A stretch of 64,000 bases of DNA, taken from Desulfocapsa sp. (lineage in GTDB: Bacteria; Desulfobacterota; Desulfobulbia; Desulfobulbales; Desulfocapsaceae). Positions 8,638 to 18,209 of this stretch are shown here, in pieces. Numbering within the stretch: position 1 is the stretch's first letter; every line of letters begins with the position of its first letter. Where the stretch lies: contig JAFLJS010000036.1 in assembly GCA_022712895.1 (NCBI GenBank), forward strand, positions 62,001-126,000, in the 5' to 3' direction. Made by a program: the position numbers and the translations under genes. The notes under the pieces were generated by a model. The model worked only from the letters and a program-made list of their open reading frames with translations, did no database searches and had not been told where the DNA came from.

Positions 8638-8977
8638 TTGCTGCAGGTTTCTCTCTTTCGTCTTTGGCAACAGCTACAAAGCGTAACTTTACATCATACA
8701 AAACGCTCTTCAACATTTTTGTTTCATCATCATCGAGATTGCCTTCAGTTTTTGTTTCCAGCAAAGCCAGGGTATCGATGGCATGACGGGCAAGAGACAG
8801 ATCAATCAGTTTCTCACCCGTTACCGGATCAGCAATTTCGCCAAGATGAAACAGCGCTGAAGTATTCAGAGACATGACAAAGGCCATAAATGTCACCTCT
8901 GGCATCACACATCTTCCATCCTGGTCAGGTACCTTACCATCTCCACACGAACAACCATTGTCGTATTCAGAAACCAT
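8630..8977 (-). CDS. DUF1844 family protein
   Basis: 115-residue protein of unknown function. Its core, VTFMAFVMSLNTSALFHLGE followed by IADPVTGEK, DLSLARHAIDTLALLETKT and KGNL-like EGNLDDDETKMLKSVLYDVK, matches the DUF1844 pattern widespread in deltaproteobacteria. The N-terminus carries Cys9, Cys11 and Cys23, unlike the bare core. It overlaps the ispE start by 8 nt, so the two are likely co-translated, but no functional link to isoprenoid synthesis can be read from the sequence. Confidence 0.85.
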   Translation of the reverse strand: MVSEYDNGCSCGDGKVPDQDGRCVMPEVTFMAFVMSLNTSALFHLGEIADPVTGEKLIDLSLARHAIDTLALLETKTEGNLDDDETKMLKSVLYDVKLRFVAVAKDEREKPAANG

Positions 8978-9051
8978 TTTTCCCTCTCAAGTAAAAAGAA
9001 TCGGAGCACATAATCTACTCCCGATTATCCGATCATTATCGGCTCAGCAGA

Positions 9052-10644
9052 TCAGGCAAGATCAAGAGCCAGTGCATCATCAATGTTTTCCAGGGCAGTC
9101 ACCTCTGCCAGCAATTCTTTTGATATTATAGAGTCGGTGGAAAGCAAGATGATATTCTGGTTACTTGCATCCTCCCGGCCAACGGTCATACGGGAGATAT
9201 TCACACCGCTACGGCCAAGGGTTGAACCAAGGGCCCCGATAACTCCTGGAACGTCATTGTTATATACCAGAAGCATTGGACCTGCCGCCTGCGCTTCAAG
9301 GCGGAATGCATTCAAACGAACCAGACGTGGTTCGTTTTTCCCAAAGACGGTTCCTACCAGTTCATTCTCACCTTCATTGGTCCTCACTTTGATACGCAGT
9401 ACATTTACAAAATCGTTGGACCGGTCACTTTTGGACTCAACCACACGAATCCCACGATCTTTTGCAATAACAGGTGCATTTACGTAATTCACGGCATCCT
9501 GCAAGATCGGAGTAAACAGCCCTTTCAGAAAAGCAACGGTAACAGGGCTGGTGTTCAGCTCCGCAAGCTCACCTGAATATTCGAGAGATACTTCTTCTAC
9601 ACTTCCCTTGGCAATCTGCATATGCAACGATCCAAGCATCTCGCCGAGGTCAATATAAGGGCCAACCTGGGCCAACACATCGTCACTGACAGATGGGACG
9701 TTAACGGCATTGGTGACCACACCTTTAATCAGATATTCAGCAACCTGCTCCGCAATGGCGGTAGCAACATTCTCTTGCGCCTCACTGGTAGAAGCACCAA
9801 GGTGTGGAGTACAGATAAAGTTATCAAGAGCAAGGAGTGGGCAATTTTCTTTTGTGGTTGGCTCTTCTGCAAAAACATCGAGTGCAGCACCAGCTATTTC
9901 ACCATCCACCAGAGCTTTATACAGTGCTTCCTCATCACACACTCCGCCACGAGCACAATCGATAAACATTGCATCTTTTTTCATGTTTGTGAAGAATTCT
10001 GTTGAAAGAGCATTCTTTGTCTCTTTGGTGAGTGGTACGTGCACAGTGATATAATCGGCACGCTTGGCAAGTTCTTCAACACTGACGAGCTCAACACCCA
10101 ATTTATCAACCAGCTCTTTAGGCATATGCGGATCGTAAGCAATAACCTTCATCTTCAGACCCTGGGCACGATTAGCAGCAATGGCACCGATACGCCCTAT
10201 TCCAAAAATACCGAACGTTTTTCCTGTGAGTTCGCGCCCCATAAAGTTCTTCTTTTCCCACTTCCCAGCCTTCATGGAAGCGGTAGCTTGCGGGATATTT
10301 CGGGAAAGGGACATCATCATACCGATTGCATGTTCTGCAGCAGTGGTAGCATTTCCGTCTGGGGCATTCATAACAACAATACCCTTCTGAGAGGCTGCCG
10401 GAATATTCACATTATCAAGACCAATACCAGCTCGGCCAATTACTTTAAGGTTGTCTGCCGCAGCAATTATATCTTCGGTGGCTTTGGTAGCACTACGGAT
10501 AACAAGACCATCATAATCGCCAATGATTTTCTGCAACTCTTCAGGGGGAAGCCCGGTCTTTACGTCAACCTCAAGCCCCGCATCGACTAAAACCTGCTCA
10601 CCCAGCGGGGACATATTGTCACTAATTAAAACCTTCATCTTCAC
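9052..10644 (-). CDS. serA: D-3-phosphoglycerate dehydrogenase
   Basis: First step of serine synthesis: NAD-dependent oxidation of 3-phosphoglycerate. The 530-residue long form has the split substrate-binding and NAD-binding domains (about 1-310, Rossmann motif GIFGIGRIGA, catalytic Arg in CARGG and His in TPHLGAST), an intervening ASB domain (about 320-450) and a C-terminal ACT domain (VPGVIGALGSTLGRSGVNIS), where serine feedback acts in many homologues. AAGGAG precedes the ATG. A separate, shorter paralogue lies in the polysaccharide locus at 60572. Confidence 0.96.
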   Translation of the reverse strand: MKMKVLISDNMSPLGEQVLVDAGLEVDVKTGLPPEELQKIIGDYDGLVIRSATKATEDIIAAADNLKVIGRAGIGLDNVNIPAASQKGIVVMNAPDGNATTAAEHAIGMMMSLSRNIPQATASMKAGKWEKKNFMGRELTGKTFGIFGIGRIGAIAANRAQGLKMKVIAYDPHMPKELVDKLGVELVSVEELAKRADYITVHVPLTKETKNALSTEFFTNMKKDAMFIDCARGGVCDEEALYKALVDGEIAGAALDVFAEEPTTKENCPLLALDNFICTPHLGASTSEAQENVATAIAEQVAEYLIKGVVTNAVNVPSVSDDVLAQVGPYIDLGEMLGSLHMQIAKGSVEEVSLEYSGELAELNTSPVTVAFLKGLFTPILQDAVNYVNAPVIAKDRGIRVVESKSDRSNDFVNVLRIKVRTNEGENELVGTVFGKNEPRLVRLNAFRLEAQAAGPMLLVYNNDVPGVIGALGSTLGRSGVNISRMTVGREDASNQNIILLSTDSIISKELLAEVTALENIDDALALDLA

Positions 10645-10696
10645 TCCTTATCTTGATAATTCAGAACAATTTGCTTTTATCATCACAAAACTTGTG

Positions 10697-10725
10697 AGTA
10701 TAACTAGTTCCAAAGCAGAGAACAA
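10697..10725 (-). promoter_or_regulatory. Candidate sigma-70 promoter of serA
   Basis: On the minus strand TTGTTC (10720-10725) and TATACT (10697-10702) are separated by 17 nt. The predicted start of transcription gives a leader of roughly 45 nt before the serA ATG. Match by eye only; the -35 keeps just TTG of the consensus. Confidence 0.45.
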
Positions 10726-10747
10726 CCAAAAATAGTTTTAATTGCTA

Positions 10748-10776
10748 TTGAACAATCCGCCTGAAAACGATATAGA
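10748..10776 (+). promoter_or_regulatory. Candidate sigma-70 promoter of gltX-glnS
   Basis: TTGAAC (10748-10753), a 17-nt spacer and TATAGA (10771-10776) stand about 75 nt upstream of the gltX ATG and diverge from the serA promoter. Each hexamer departs from consensus at only one or two positions. The leader between contains an imperfect TTCAG/CTGAA hairpin. gltX itself shows no strong Shine-Dalgarno. Confidence 0.55.
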
Positions 10777-10852
10777 AGCACACTATATACTTTAACCTTC
10801 AGGCCTTTTATCGGGTGCTGAAAACAACTAATTTTACAACTTACAAACGAAC

Positions 10853-12334
10853 ATGACTGAAACACGACTTCGATTCCCACCAAGCCCCACAGGATATCTT
10901 CACATTGGAGGTGCACGAACTGCCCTCTACAACTGGCTCTATGCCAAAAAAAACGGTGGTAAACTTATCCTCCGTATTGAAGACACTGATGCTGAACGCT
11001 CCACTCAGGAATCGATTCAAGGCATTTTAGACGGTCTGAAATGGTTAGGGATCGATTGGGACGAAGGCCCATATTTTCAGACTGAATTTGAAAGTGACCA
11101 TGAAGCAGCATCCAAACAACTACTGGAGGCAGACAAAGCCTACAAATGTTTCTGTACTAAGGAAGAGCTTGATGTCAAACGCGAAGCTGCCCAGAAGAAC
11201 AAGACTCAATATGGTTATGATGGCACCTGCAGAAGTTTAAGCGCCGAAGAGATTGCTGAAAAAGAAACGGCTGGCCTGCCTTTTGTGGTTCGCTTCAAAG
11301 TTCCCGACAAAGATGGTGAAATAGGATATGATGATAAAGTCCTGGGACACATAAAGGCCCAGTATCGTGAGATTGAAGACTTTGTAATTGTTCGATCCAC
11401 AGGCAAACCACTTTACCTGCTCTGTAATGTCGTAGACGATATACGCGACAGGATATCCCACATTATCCGTGGGTCAGACCATATGACCAATACTATCAGG
11501 CAGGTTCTCTTGTACAATGCACTTGAAGCTCCTGTTCCTGTGTTTGCCCATATGCCGCTGACACTGGACAATAAAAAAGCCAAAATTTCAAAACGTAAAC
11601 ATGGTGAAATTGTTGCTGTCCAGTTCTACGAAGAGAAGGGCTTTATTCCCTGGGCCCTATCTAATTTTCTGGTTCTTCTAGGCTGGTCGCCCGGAAATGA
11701 CACTGAATTTTTCACACAAGACGAGTTGATAGAAACCTTCAGTCTTGAACGAATCAACAAGACAAATTCTATTTTTAACTATCAGAAAGGCAATCCCAAG
11801 TTTTTCACAGACCCCAAGGCGATCTCCTTTAACGAACATTATTTACGTACCATGCCCATTGAAGAAATCGGAGTTATGGTCAAACCTTTCCTTGAAAAAG
11901 AAGATCTTTGGGACGTAGCCTATGAAGGGGAGAAAAAAGAATGGTACCTGACCACCCTTGATCTTATCCGTGACAGGTTCCAGGTGCTTACTGATTTTGG
12001 TGATCGTGGCCGAGCATATTTCTCTGATGAATTTACTGTTGAGCAAAAGCCTCTTAAGAAAAACGTTTTGAAACATGAAGGTTTAAAGGAATGGTTGCCA
12101 ATGCTTGCTGATCGCTTTGAGGCACTGGCTGTTTACAACCTGGAGACGACTGAGCAGACTGCCCGGGATCTTGCCACTGAGCTGGACGTCAAACCTGGCG
12201 TCATTATCAATGGCATGCGTACCGTGGTGACAGGGCAACTCGCAGGACCTTCCATGTTTGATATTTTAATGGCTATTGGGCAAAAGCGAGTTGTTGCTCG
12301 TCTGCGTGATGTTGCTAAATTGTATGAGGTTTAA
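10853..12334 (+). CDS. gltX: Glutamyl-tRNA synthetase
   Basis: Class I aminoacyl-tRNA synthetase of 493 residues charging tRNA-Glu. The HIGH region reads [20 protein letters not shown] and the KMSKS loop is KISKRKHGE. The first half is the catalytic domain, the C-terminal third (after about 330) the helical anticodon-binding domain of bacterial GluRS. It is followed after 2 nt by glnS, so both are one transcript. With GlnRS present, this GluRS may be of the discriminating type, but that cannot be decided from the motifs alone. Confidence 0.96.
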   Translation: MTETRLRFPPSPTGYLHIGGARTALYNWLYAKKNGGKLILRIEDTDAERSTQESIQGILDGLKWLGIDWDEGPYFQTEFESDHEAASKQLLEADKAYKCFCTKEELDVKREAAQKNKTQYGYDGTCRSLSAEEIAEKETAGLPFVVRFKVPDKDGEIGYDDKVLGHIKAQYREIEDFVIVRSTGKPLYLLCNVVDDIRDRISHIIRGSDHMTNTIRQVLLYNALEAPVPVFAHMPLTLDNKKAKISKRKHGEIVAVQFYEEKGFIPWALSNFLVLLGWSPGNDTEFFTQDELIETFSLERINKTNSIFNYQKGNPKFFTDPKAISFNEHYLRTMPIEEIGVMVKPFLEKEDLWDVAYEGEKKEWYLTTLDLIRDRFQVLTDFGDRGRAYFSDEFTVEQKPLKKNVLKHEGLKEWLPMLADRFEALAVYNLETTEQTARDLATELDVKPGVIINGMRTVVTGQLAGPSMFDILMAIGQKRVVARLRDVAKLYEV

Positions 12335-12336
12335 TA

Positions 12337-14025
12337 ATGGATAATTCGACAGAAAAAGATGAGAAGCCTTTGGATTTTATCAGACAGATTGTTGTAGCGG
12401 ATCAGGAGTCCGGTAAACACGCCACCCCTGTTACCCGCTTCCCGCCAGAACCCAATGGATTTCTGCATATTGGTCACGCAAAATCTATCTGCCTCAACTT
12501 TGGGATTGCCGACGAATTTAACGGTACCTGCCATCTTCGGTTTGATGATACCAACCCCACCAAAGAAGAGGATGAGTATGTTCGAGCCATTAAAGAAGAT
12601 GTACAATGGCTTGGTTTTGACTGGGGCGAGAACCTCTTTTTCTCATCTGATTATTTCGATAAACTCTATGATTTCGCTGTTGAACTTATCAAAAGAGAGA
12701 AAGCTTATGTCTGTGGTTTAAACGCAGAAGAGATGCGTCAACATCGTGGAACATTGAAGGAACCCGGCAAAGAAAGCCCGTACCGTAACAGGAGTATCGA
12801 GGAAAATCTTGAACTGTTCACTGCGATGAAAGAGGGGAAATTCGACGAAGGAACACATGTTCTGCGTGCCAAAATCGATATGGCATCACCCAATCTCAAT
12901 ATGCGCGATCCTGTGATTTATCGTATCATGAAAGCTACTCATCACCGTACAGGTGATAAGTGGTGTATTTACCCCATGTATGATTACACCCACTGTCTCT
13001 CTGATGAACAGGAGGTCATTACCCATTCTCTCTGCACCCTTGAATTTGAAGACCACAGACCGTTGTATGACTGGTTTCTGGATGTCCTTGAGACCCCCTC
13101 CCATCCAAGGCAGATTGAGTTTGCACGTCTAAATCTGAATTATACAGTAATGTCCAAGCGCAAACTTATGCAACTGGTGCAGGAGAATCATGTACAAGGC
13201 TGGGATGACCCTAGAATGCTCACTGTCTCTGGCTTGAGGCGTCGAGGGTATACACCCGCATCAATCCGAAACTTCTGTGCTGAAATTGGAATTGGCAAGC
13301 GTGAAAGCTGGATAGACATGGGAGTGCTGGAGAACGCTGTTCGTAATGACTTAAATATAATAGCACCTCGGGTACTAGGTGTTTTAGATCCGTTAAAGGT
13401 TGTAATTACCAATTACCCTGAAGATAAGACAGAAGACATCAAAGCCAAAAACCATCCACAGAACCCGGATATGGGGTCACGTTCCCTGCCCTTCTCCCGT
13501 GAGCTCTACATAGAACGCACTGACTTTATGGAAGATCCACCAAAAAAATTCTTCCGCTTAGGGATTGGTCGGGAAGTGCGACTGCGTTACGCCTACTTTA
13601 TAACCTGTGAATCAGTGGTCAAAGATGAACAGACCGGAGAGATTCTGGAAGTACACTGCACCTATGATCCTGCGACCTATGGGGGCAATGCACCCGACGG
13701 CAGAAAAGTAAAAGGAACTATCCACTGGGTTTCGGCAAAACACGCTTTAAAATGTGAAATTCGACTCTATGACAGATTGTTCGCTGTGGAAAACCCGGAT
13801 GCTGACAAAGACGTGGATTTTAAAGAACATCTAAATCCGAATTCGCTCCAATCACTTCCAAACTGCATGGTCGAGCCATCACTGGCCGATCTGGCACCAG
13901 GAGACTGCGTTCAATTTGAACGCCAGGGATACTTCTGTGTGGATTTAAAAGATTCCAGTCCCGGACAACCAGTATTTAACCGTACGGTAGGACTTCGGGA
14001 TTCCTGGGCAAAAAGAAATAAATAA
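12337..14025 (+). CDS. glnS: Glutaminyl-tRNA synthetase
   Basis: Charges tRNA-Gln directly with glutamine. The 562-residue protein has the GlnRS signature [20 protein letters not shown], the insertion FDDTNPTKE, the KMSKS equivalent VMSKRKL and the two C-terminal anticodon beta-barrels (about 340-555) typical of GlnRS and not of bacterial GluRS. It begins 2 nt after the gltX stop. The [11 protein letters not shown] segment is conserved. Most bacteria outside gammaproteobacteria and some deltaproteobacteria lack GlnRS, so ancient transfer is likely. Confidence 0.97.
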   Translation: MDNSTEKDEKPLDFIRQIVVADQESGKHATPVTRFPPEPNGFLHIGHAKSICLNFGIADEFNGTCHLRFDDTNPTKEEDEYVRAIKEDVQWLGFDWGENLFFSSDYFDKLYDFAVELIKREKAYVCGLNAEEMRQHRGTLKEPGKESPYRNRSIEENLELFTAMKEGKFDEGTHVLRAKIDMASPNLNMRDPVIYRIMKATHHRTGDKWCIYPMYDYTHCLSDEQEVITHSLCTLEFEDHRPLYDWFLDVLETPSHPRQIEFARLNLNYTVMSKRKLMQLVQENHVQGWDDPRMLTVSGLRRRGYTPASIRNFCAEIGIGKRESWIDMGVLENAVRNDLNIIAPRVLGVLDPLKVVITNYPEDKTEDIKAKNHPQNPDMGSRSLPFSRELYIERTDFMEDPPKKFFRLGIGREVRLRYAYFITCESVVKDEQTGEILEVHCTYDPATYGGNAPDGRKVKGTIHWVSAKHALKCEIRLYDRLFAVENPDADKDVDFKEHLNPNSLQSLPNCMVEPSLADLAPGDCVQFERQGYFCVDLKDSSPGQPVFNRTVGLRDSWAKRNK

Positions 14026-14049
14026 ATCTACGGCTAAGACATATTTGAT

Positions 14050-14200
14050 AAACTCGTAAAAACTCATATTTTAGATGGTTAAGTGAAAAACTTCATATCA
14101 GAGGCGCAAATATTTTCTATCCTTTCGGCGTACTAAGGTACGTCGTAATGATAGAAAATGTGCAGCAACGAAGGAGATGGAGAGTTTTCACGACGCCATC
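14050..14200 (+). mobile_element. Foldback element copy 1, short form (MITE-like)
   Basis: A 151-bp copy of the element also present at 29705 and 60353, running from AAACTCGTAAAAAC to GACGCCATC. The core forms an imperfect hairpin: ATTTTCTATC of the left arm mirrors GATAGAAAAT of the right arm around CGGCGTACTAAGGTACGTCG. Compared with the copy at 60353 it lacks the outer ATGCCC...GGGTG segment in both arms. No target duplication is visible. It lies between glnS and the convergent MFS gene and supplies two bases of the MFS stop codon. Confidence 0.8.
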
Positions 14201-15392
14201 ACACGATCTTCTTCCTGAAGTAATTAAGAATAAAAATAGTCCCAACTAACAGAGAAGAAACTCCGGCCAAAGTAAGATACACCGCATTAAAGCCAATAGC
14301 CTCCTTGATTCCACCAACCATACTGACACTCAAAGCCCCCACACCAAAAGTAAGGATAAACTTCAAGCCGTAAGCAGTGCTGTGTAAATTCGGAGGACTC
14401 AAACGAGCAACCAACGTATTTTCAATTGGCTGCATACCAAGCAGAAAAAACGAGTGAATCATGGCAAAGGCAATTAACGGGATATTGCTGGTCATAGCCA
14501 TGGCGATGGCTGCTGGGATTGTGATCAGGTGAAATATAAGATAGCCTTTTCCAAGATCCACCTTCTCTCCAACTTTTCCACCGTAATACTGCCCCACCAT
14601 TCCCACCAGATATATGGTGGAAGTAATAACAGTTGCAAATACATTGGGTGATCCAAAATTCCCTGCCAAGGCCATAAATCCGTCATACAAGTTCTGGTTC
14701 TGTAGCTCAAAATATGCTGGCAAGGTTACCGAAACAGCGCGATAGACGACACCACCCAGCATCATGCACACAAGCAATGTCAGAAAAGGAACGAGGGTAC
14801 TTTTAGTCTCGGTCGATTTCTTGACGTTTATCCGCTCTCGATGGCCATTTTTAGAAAGGTAAAGAAAGATAAGCCCACTCACATTGAAAGTCGCCAAGGC
14901 AATATAAACAGCGGATGCACCCCAGAAATAATTCACAGTTCCCGCAAGCAGTGGGGCCGAAGCCAGTCCAAGATTGCCAAACATACCATTAATGGCCATA
15001 CCTTTACTGGTATTCTCAACTTCTTTGGCAATCCATCCCAAAGCAACAGGGTGATAAATTCCGGAAAAAAGACCTATACCTGCAAGACTCAAACTAAACA
15101 AAAAAGGGTTCGAAACATTGAAAGCGGCCAGCAAGCCACAAATCCCGGCACCTAAATGAAAAAGTGCCAGCAAAGGACGTGGACCAATCTTGTCGGCCAA
15201 CAAACCCCACGGAAGCGCTGTAACCCCAAAGAGCAGATACATCCAAAAGGACAGTGCAAGGGTTTCCACCATATTCATGCCAAACTGGGCAGAAAGGGGC
15301 AGTAAGACAGCCGGGAATACCAGCATATTGAAATGACTCATAAAGTGACCGTAACAGGCCACAGTCAGGATGGAACGTTCTCTAGGGGACAC
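14199..15392 (-). CDS. MFS transporter
   Basis: 397-residue inner-membrane permease with about 12 hydrophobic segments. It starts SPRERSILTVACYGHFMSHF, and the motif GLLADKIGPRPLL between helices 2 and 3 is the MFS signature; a short central loop (KNGHRERINVKKSTE) splits the halves. The start codon is GTG at 15390-15392. The overall pattern resembles fosmidomycin-resistance-like/YfkF-type permeases; the substrate is unknown. It follows coaBC and the Bax-inhibitor gene at short spacing. Its TGA stop straddles the boundary of the foldback element at 14200, so the natural C-terminus may have been altered. Confidence 0.85.
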   Translation of the reverse strand: MSPRERSILTVACYGHFMSHFNMLVFPAVLLPLSAQFGMNMVETLALSFWMYLLFGVTALPWGLLADKIGPRPLLALFHLGAGICGLLAAFNVSNPFLFSLSLAGIGLFSGIYHPVALGWIAKEVENTSKGMAINGMFGNLGLASAPLLAGTVNYFWGASAVYIALATFNVSGLIFLYLSKNGHRERINVKKSTETKSTLVPFLTLLVCMMLGGVVYRAVSVTLPAYFELQNQNLYDGFMALAGNFGSPNVFATVITSTIYLVGMVGQYYGGKVGEKVDLGKGYLIFHLITIPAAIAMAMTSNIPLIAFAMIHSFFLLGMQPIENTLVARLSPPNLHSTAYGLKFILTFGVGALSVSMVGGIKEAIGFNAVYLTLAGVSSLLVGTIFILNYFRKKIV

Positions 15393-15406
15393 GGCGATAT
15401 CAGATA

Positions 15407-16615
15407 TTAGACAGCGGAAGCTAGCTGGGCACTGATTCGATCAAGGATCAAATTTGCAGTTTCTTCTTTGCTGGTTAAGGGAAGGTCAGTGAAGCCATCA
15501 CTATCCAGTAAGGTTACCTGGTTTGTATTTGCTTCAAAACCGGTGTTGTTGTTACTGATATCATTAATTGCTATCAGATCAAGATTTTTATTTTTCAGCT
15601 TTTTCTCTCCTGCCTCACGCAGGTTACAACTTTCTGCGGCAAATCCAACCAGCAGATAGTTGTGTTTCTCTTTCATTTCACCAAGTTTTTTTAAGATATC
15701 ATCTGTCTGTTCAAGCTGTAGGACAAATTCAGCATCATCTTTTTTAACCTTCTGAGTAGCCGTATTTTGCGGCCTGAAATCGCTTACCGCCGCAGCCTTG
15801 ATGATTACAGTACAATCAGTGCAGGCTTGTACAACTTGTGCATACATTTCCTCGGCTGAGACAACACTCGTCTTCTTGACACCGTAAGGCGTTAAGAGTG
15901 TTGTGGGGCCGCTTATAAGATGTACATCGGCTCCTCTTCTTACAGCAGTTCGAGCCAGGGCATATCCCATTTTACCGGATGAACGGTTACTCAAAAATCT
16001 GGCAGGGTCCAAGGCTTCCCTTGTGGGCCCTGCTGTGATCAATATTTTCTGGCCTGTGAGATCTTGTGTGGTGAGATTTTGCAGAATCTTTTCTTCCGCA
16101 TTCTCCCATTCTGCAAGACGCCCAGGACCTTCAGTCTTACAAGCCATCTGTCCATAAGCTGGATCGATAATGGTATATCCGGCATCCATAAGAAGTCTAA
16201 TGTTTCGCTGGGTGATCGGATTTTCGAACATCCCTGAATTCATTGCGGGAGCAATCATAACAGGACAACTAGCGGCAAGAACAGTTGTAGCAAGAAGATC
16301 ATCGGCAATGCCATGGGCCAGCTTGGCTATGGTATTGGCGGTTGCAGGGGCAATCAGCAATAGATCGGCCTTTTGCCCTAGCTCAATATGGGAAATAGCG
16401 TGTGACTCTTCCGCCTTAAACATATCTGTGAGTACAGGATTTCCGGAAAGTGCGGCAAAGGTCAAGGGAGCCACAAAGCGGCTACCAGCCGCTGTCATTA
16501 TCACGGAAACATCAGCACCTTCTTTTGTCATCGTACTTACCCAGCCCGCCACTTTAAAAGCGGCGATTGAGCCAGTGACACCAACAACAATCTTCTTTCC
16601 GGAAAACCTGCTCAT
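15407..16615 (-). CDS. coaBC: Phosphopantothenoylcysteine decarboxylase / phosphopantothenate-cysteine ligase
   Basis: Bifunctional enzyme of coenzyme A synthesis, 402 residues. The N-terminal FMN-dependent CoaC domain (about 1-185) shows VTGSIAAFKVAGWVSTM, the catalytic-His region SHIELGQKADLL, and APAMNSGMFENP, the substrate-recognition clamp. The CTP-dependent CoaB domain (about 188-400) begins LITAGPTREALDPARFLSN with RSSGKMGYALA and carries KKLKNKNLDLIAIND. It starts 5 nt after the Bax-inhibitor gene stop. coaE, another CoA gene, is at 2523. Confidence 0.95.
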   Translation of the reverse strand: MSRFSGKKIVVGVTGSIAAFKVAGWVSTMTKEGADVSVIMTAAGSRFVAPLTFAALSGNPVLTDMFKAEESHAISHIELGQKADLLLIAPATANTIAKLAHGIADDLLATTVLAASCPVMIAPAMNSGMFENPITQRNIRLLMDAGYTIIDPAYGQMACKTEGPGRLAEWENAEEKILQNLTTQDLTGQKILITAGPTREALDPARFLSNRSSGKMGYALARTAVRRGADVHLISGPTTLLTPYGVKKTSVVSAEEMYAQVVQACTDCTVIIKAAAVSDFRPQNTATQKVKKDDAEFVLQLEQTDDILKKLGEMKEKHNYLLVGFAAESCNLREAGEKKLKNKNLDLIAINDISNNNTGFEANTNQVTLLDSDGFTDLPLTSKEETANLILDRISAQLASAV

Positions 16616-16620
16616 GCTAA

Positions 16621-17322
16621 CTAGTTTCTACTGCCGCCGAAAAAGCGCAGGAGCATCAGAAAGAGATTAATAAAATCAAGATAGAGAGCAAGTGCGCCCA
16701 TAATGGCACCTTTTTTCACAGCCTCTCCACCCTGCTCCATAATCCCATCTTCACCCATCTTTTTGATTTTCTGTACATCATAGGCCGTAAGTCCGACAAA
16801 GACAAAAACACCAATGAGAGAGATAGCCCAGTATAGGGATGAGCTTTTCAGAAAAATATTCACCACTGAGGCAATGATGATACCGATAAGTCCCATAAAC
16901 ATGAATGATCCCATTCCGGACAGATCACGTTTTGTCACCAGTCCGTAGACAGCCATGGAACCGAACATGCCAGCGGTTATAAAAAAGGTGGCTGCAATGG
17001 AAGACTGCGTATAAATCAAAAAGATCATGGAAAGCGTCAAGCCATTTAGGATGGCGTAACCGAGAAAAAGTCCGGTGGCCGTTGAAGCCTGAATCTTACT
17101 AATGCGGGCTGACAAGAAAAACACCATTCCAAGTTCGGCAATAATCAGAAACATAAAAAATGGTTGAAGCTGCACAGCGAGACCACTGGAAGCGGTATAC
17201 CAGGCGATAACACCGGTTAAACCGAGGCCTATGGCCATCCAGTTAAATACTTTTGCCAGAAAAACTGTTGAGGCCTCGTGTCTTGCCTCAGTGAGAGTCA
17301 TTGTATTACTTGTTTGTTGCAT
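16621..17322 (-). CDS. Bax inhibitor-1 / YccA-family membrane protein
   Basis: 233-residue protein with about seven hydrophobic helices; the first follows LAKVFNWMAIGLGLTGVIAW and the last region carries ALYLDFINLFLMLLRFFGG, the BI-1 family signature. Members are proton-sensitive calcium-leak channels or interact with FtsH; the bacterial role is not settled. AGGAG lies 6 nt before the ATG. It heads a minus-strand unit with coaBC and the MFS gene and diverges from cooC. Confidence 0.9.
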   Translation of the reverse strand: MQQTSNTMTLTEARHEASTVFLAKVFNWMAIGLGLTGVIAWYTASSGLAVQLQPFFMFLIIAELGMVFFLSARISKIQASTATGLFLGYAILNGLTLSMIFLIYTQSSIAATFFITAGMFGSMAVYGLVTKRDLSGMGSFMFMGLIGIIIASVVNIFLKSSSLYWAISLIGVFVFVGLTAYDVQKIKKMGEDGIMEQGGEAVKKGAIMGALALYLDFINLFLMLLRFFGGSRN

Positions 17323-17437
17323 CAGAAACTCCTGTAATTAGTTTACGAGATATTAGAAATACGCTACATATCAAAGGCACATCATAAGCATTTTAACATG
17401 GCACGCAAGAAAAAGAGAACAGAGAGTTTATAAAATC

Positions 17438-18196
17438 ATGAAAATTGCAATCAGCGGGAAAGGCGGTGTTGGCAAAACCACCATTATGGCACTGTTGGCA
17501 GGCGAGATGAAAAAGCACGGAAAAGATGTTCTGGTGATCGATGCTGACCCCAGTCCTCATATGGCCGAGACCCTCGGTGTAAAAAGTTCTGAAGTAATTC
17601 GTCCTATTGCTGAAATGACAAAACTGCTTATTGAACGATCCGGTAAGACAGAAGGTTCTCCCATGTACAATATGAACCCAGAGGTCAATGACATCCTGGA
17701 AGATTTTATGCTCGAGCATGATGGTATGAAACTTATGGTACTTGGAGCTATCCAATCCGGAGATAAAGGCTGCGCCTGTCCTGAAAACAACGTTTTAAGA
17801 AGAATACTTACCAAACTATTACTCAGCAAAAACCAGATGGTATTGCTCGATATGGAAGCAGGAGTTGAACACCTTGGACGTGGAACCATTGCCGGTATTG
17901 ATCAGTTACTGATTGTGGTAATCCCTTCAAAATCATCCATACGAACAGCTTTGAAAGTGAAAAAACTGGCAGAAGATGTTAAAATTCCAAAGATCTGCTT
18001 TGTAGGAAATCTTGTGACGGATGAGGAGGATAGAGATTTTCTGAAAAACGGGCTGCCGGAAGAGCCAATCGCTTATTTCCCTGATTCAAAAGTAATACGA
18101 AAAGCAGAAAGAGATGCGATTCCTGTTACAACAATAGAAAATGCTGCCGCTGACGCTCCTGCCACACTGCTTCAGGAAATACTGGGCGGGAGCTGA
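17438..18196 (+). CDS. cooC: CooC-like nickel-insertion ATPase for CO dehydrogenase
   Basis: MinD/NifH-class P-loop ATPase of 252 residues that in known systems inserts nickel into carbon monoxide dehydrogenase or acetyl-CoA synthase. The deviant Walker A KGGVGKTT is at 8-15 and the switch I Asp in VIDADPSPHM. Cys112 and Cys114 in GCACPEN form the CXC metal-binding pair of CooC dimers. No CO dehydrogenase gene occurs in the window, so its client is encoded elsewhere. It stands alone on the plus strand, divergent from the Bax-inhibitor unit. Confidence 0.9.
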   Translation: MKIAISGKGGVGKTTIMALLAGEMKKHGKDVLVIDADPSPHMAETLGVKSSEVIRPIAEMTKLLIERSGKTEGSPMYNMNPEVNDILEDFMLEHDGMKLMVLGAIQSGDKGCACPENNVLRRILTKLLLSKNQMVLLDMEAGVEHLGRGTIAGIDQLLIVVIPSKSSIRTALKVKKLAEDVKIPKICFVGNLVTDEEDRDFLKNGLPEEPIAYFPDSKVIRKAERDAIPVTTIENAAADAPATLLQEILGGS

Positions 18197-18209
18197 TCAG
18201 CGTTTGATA

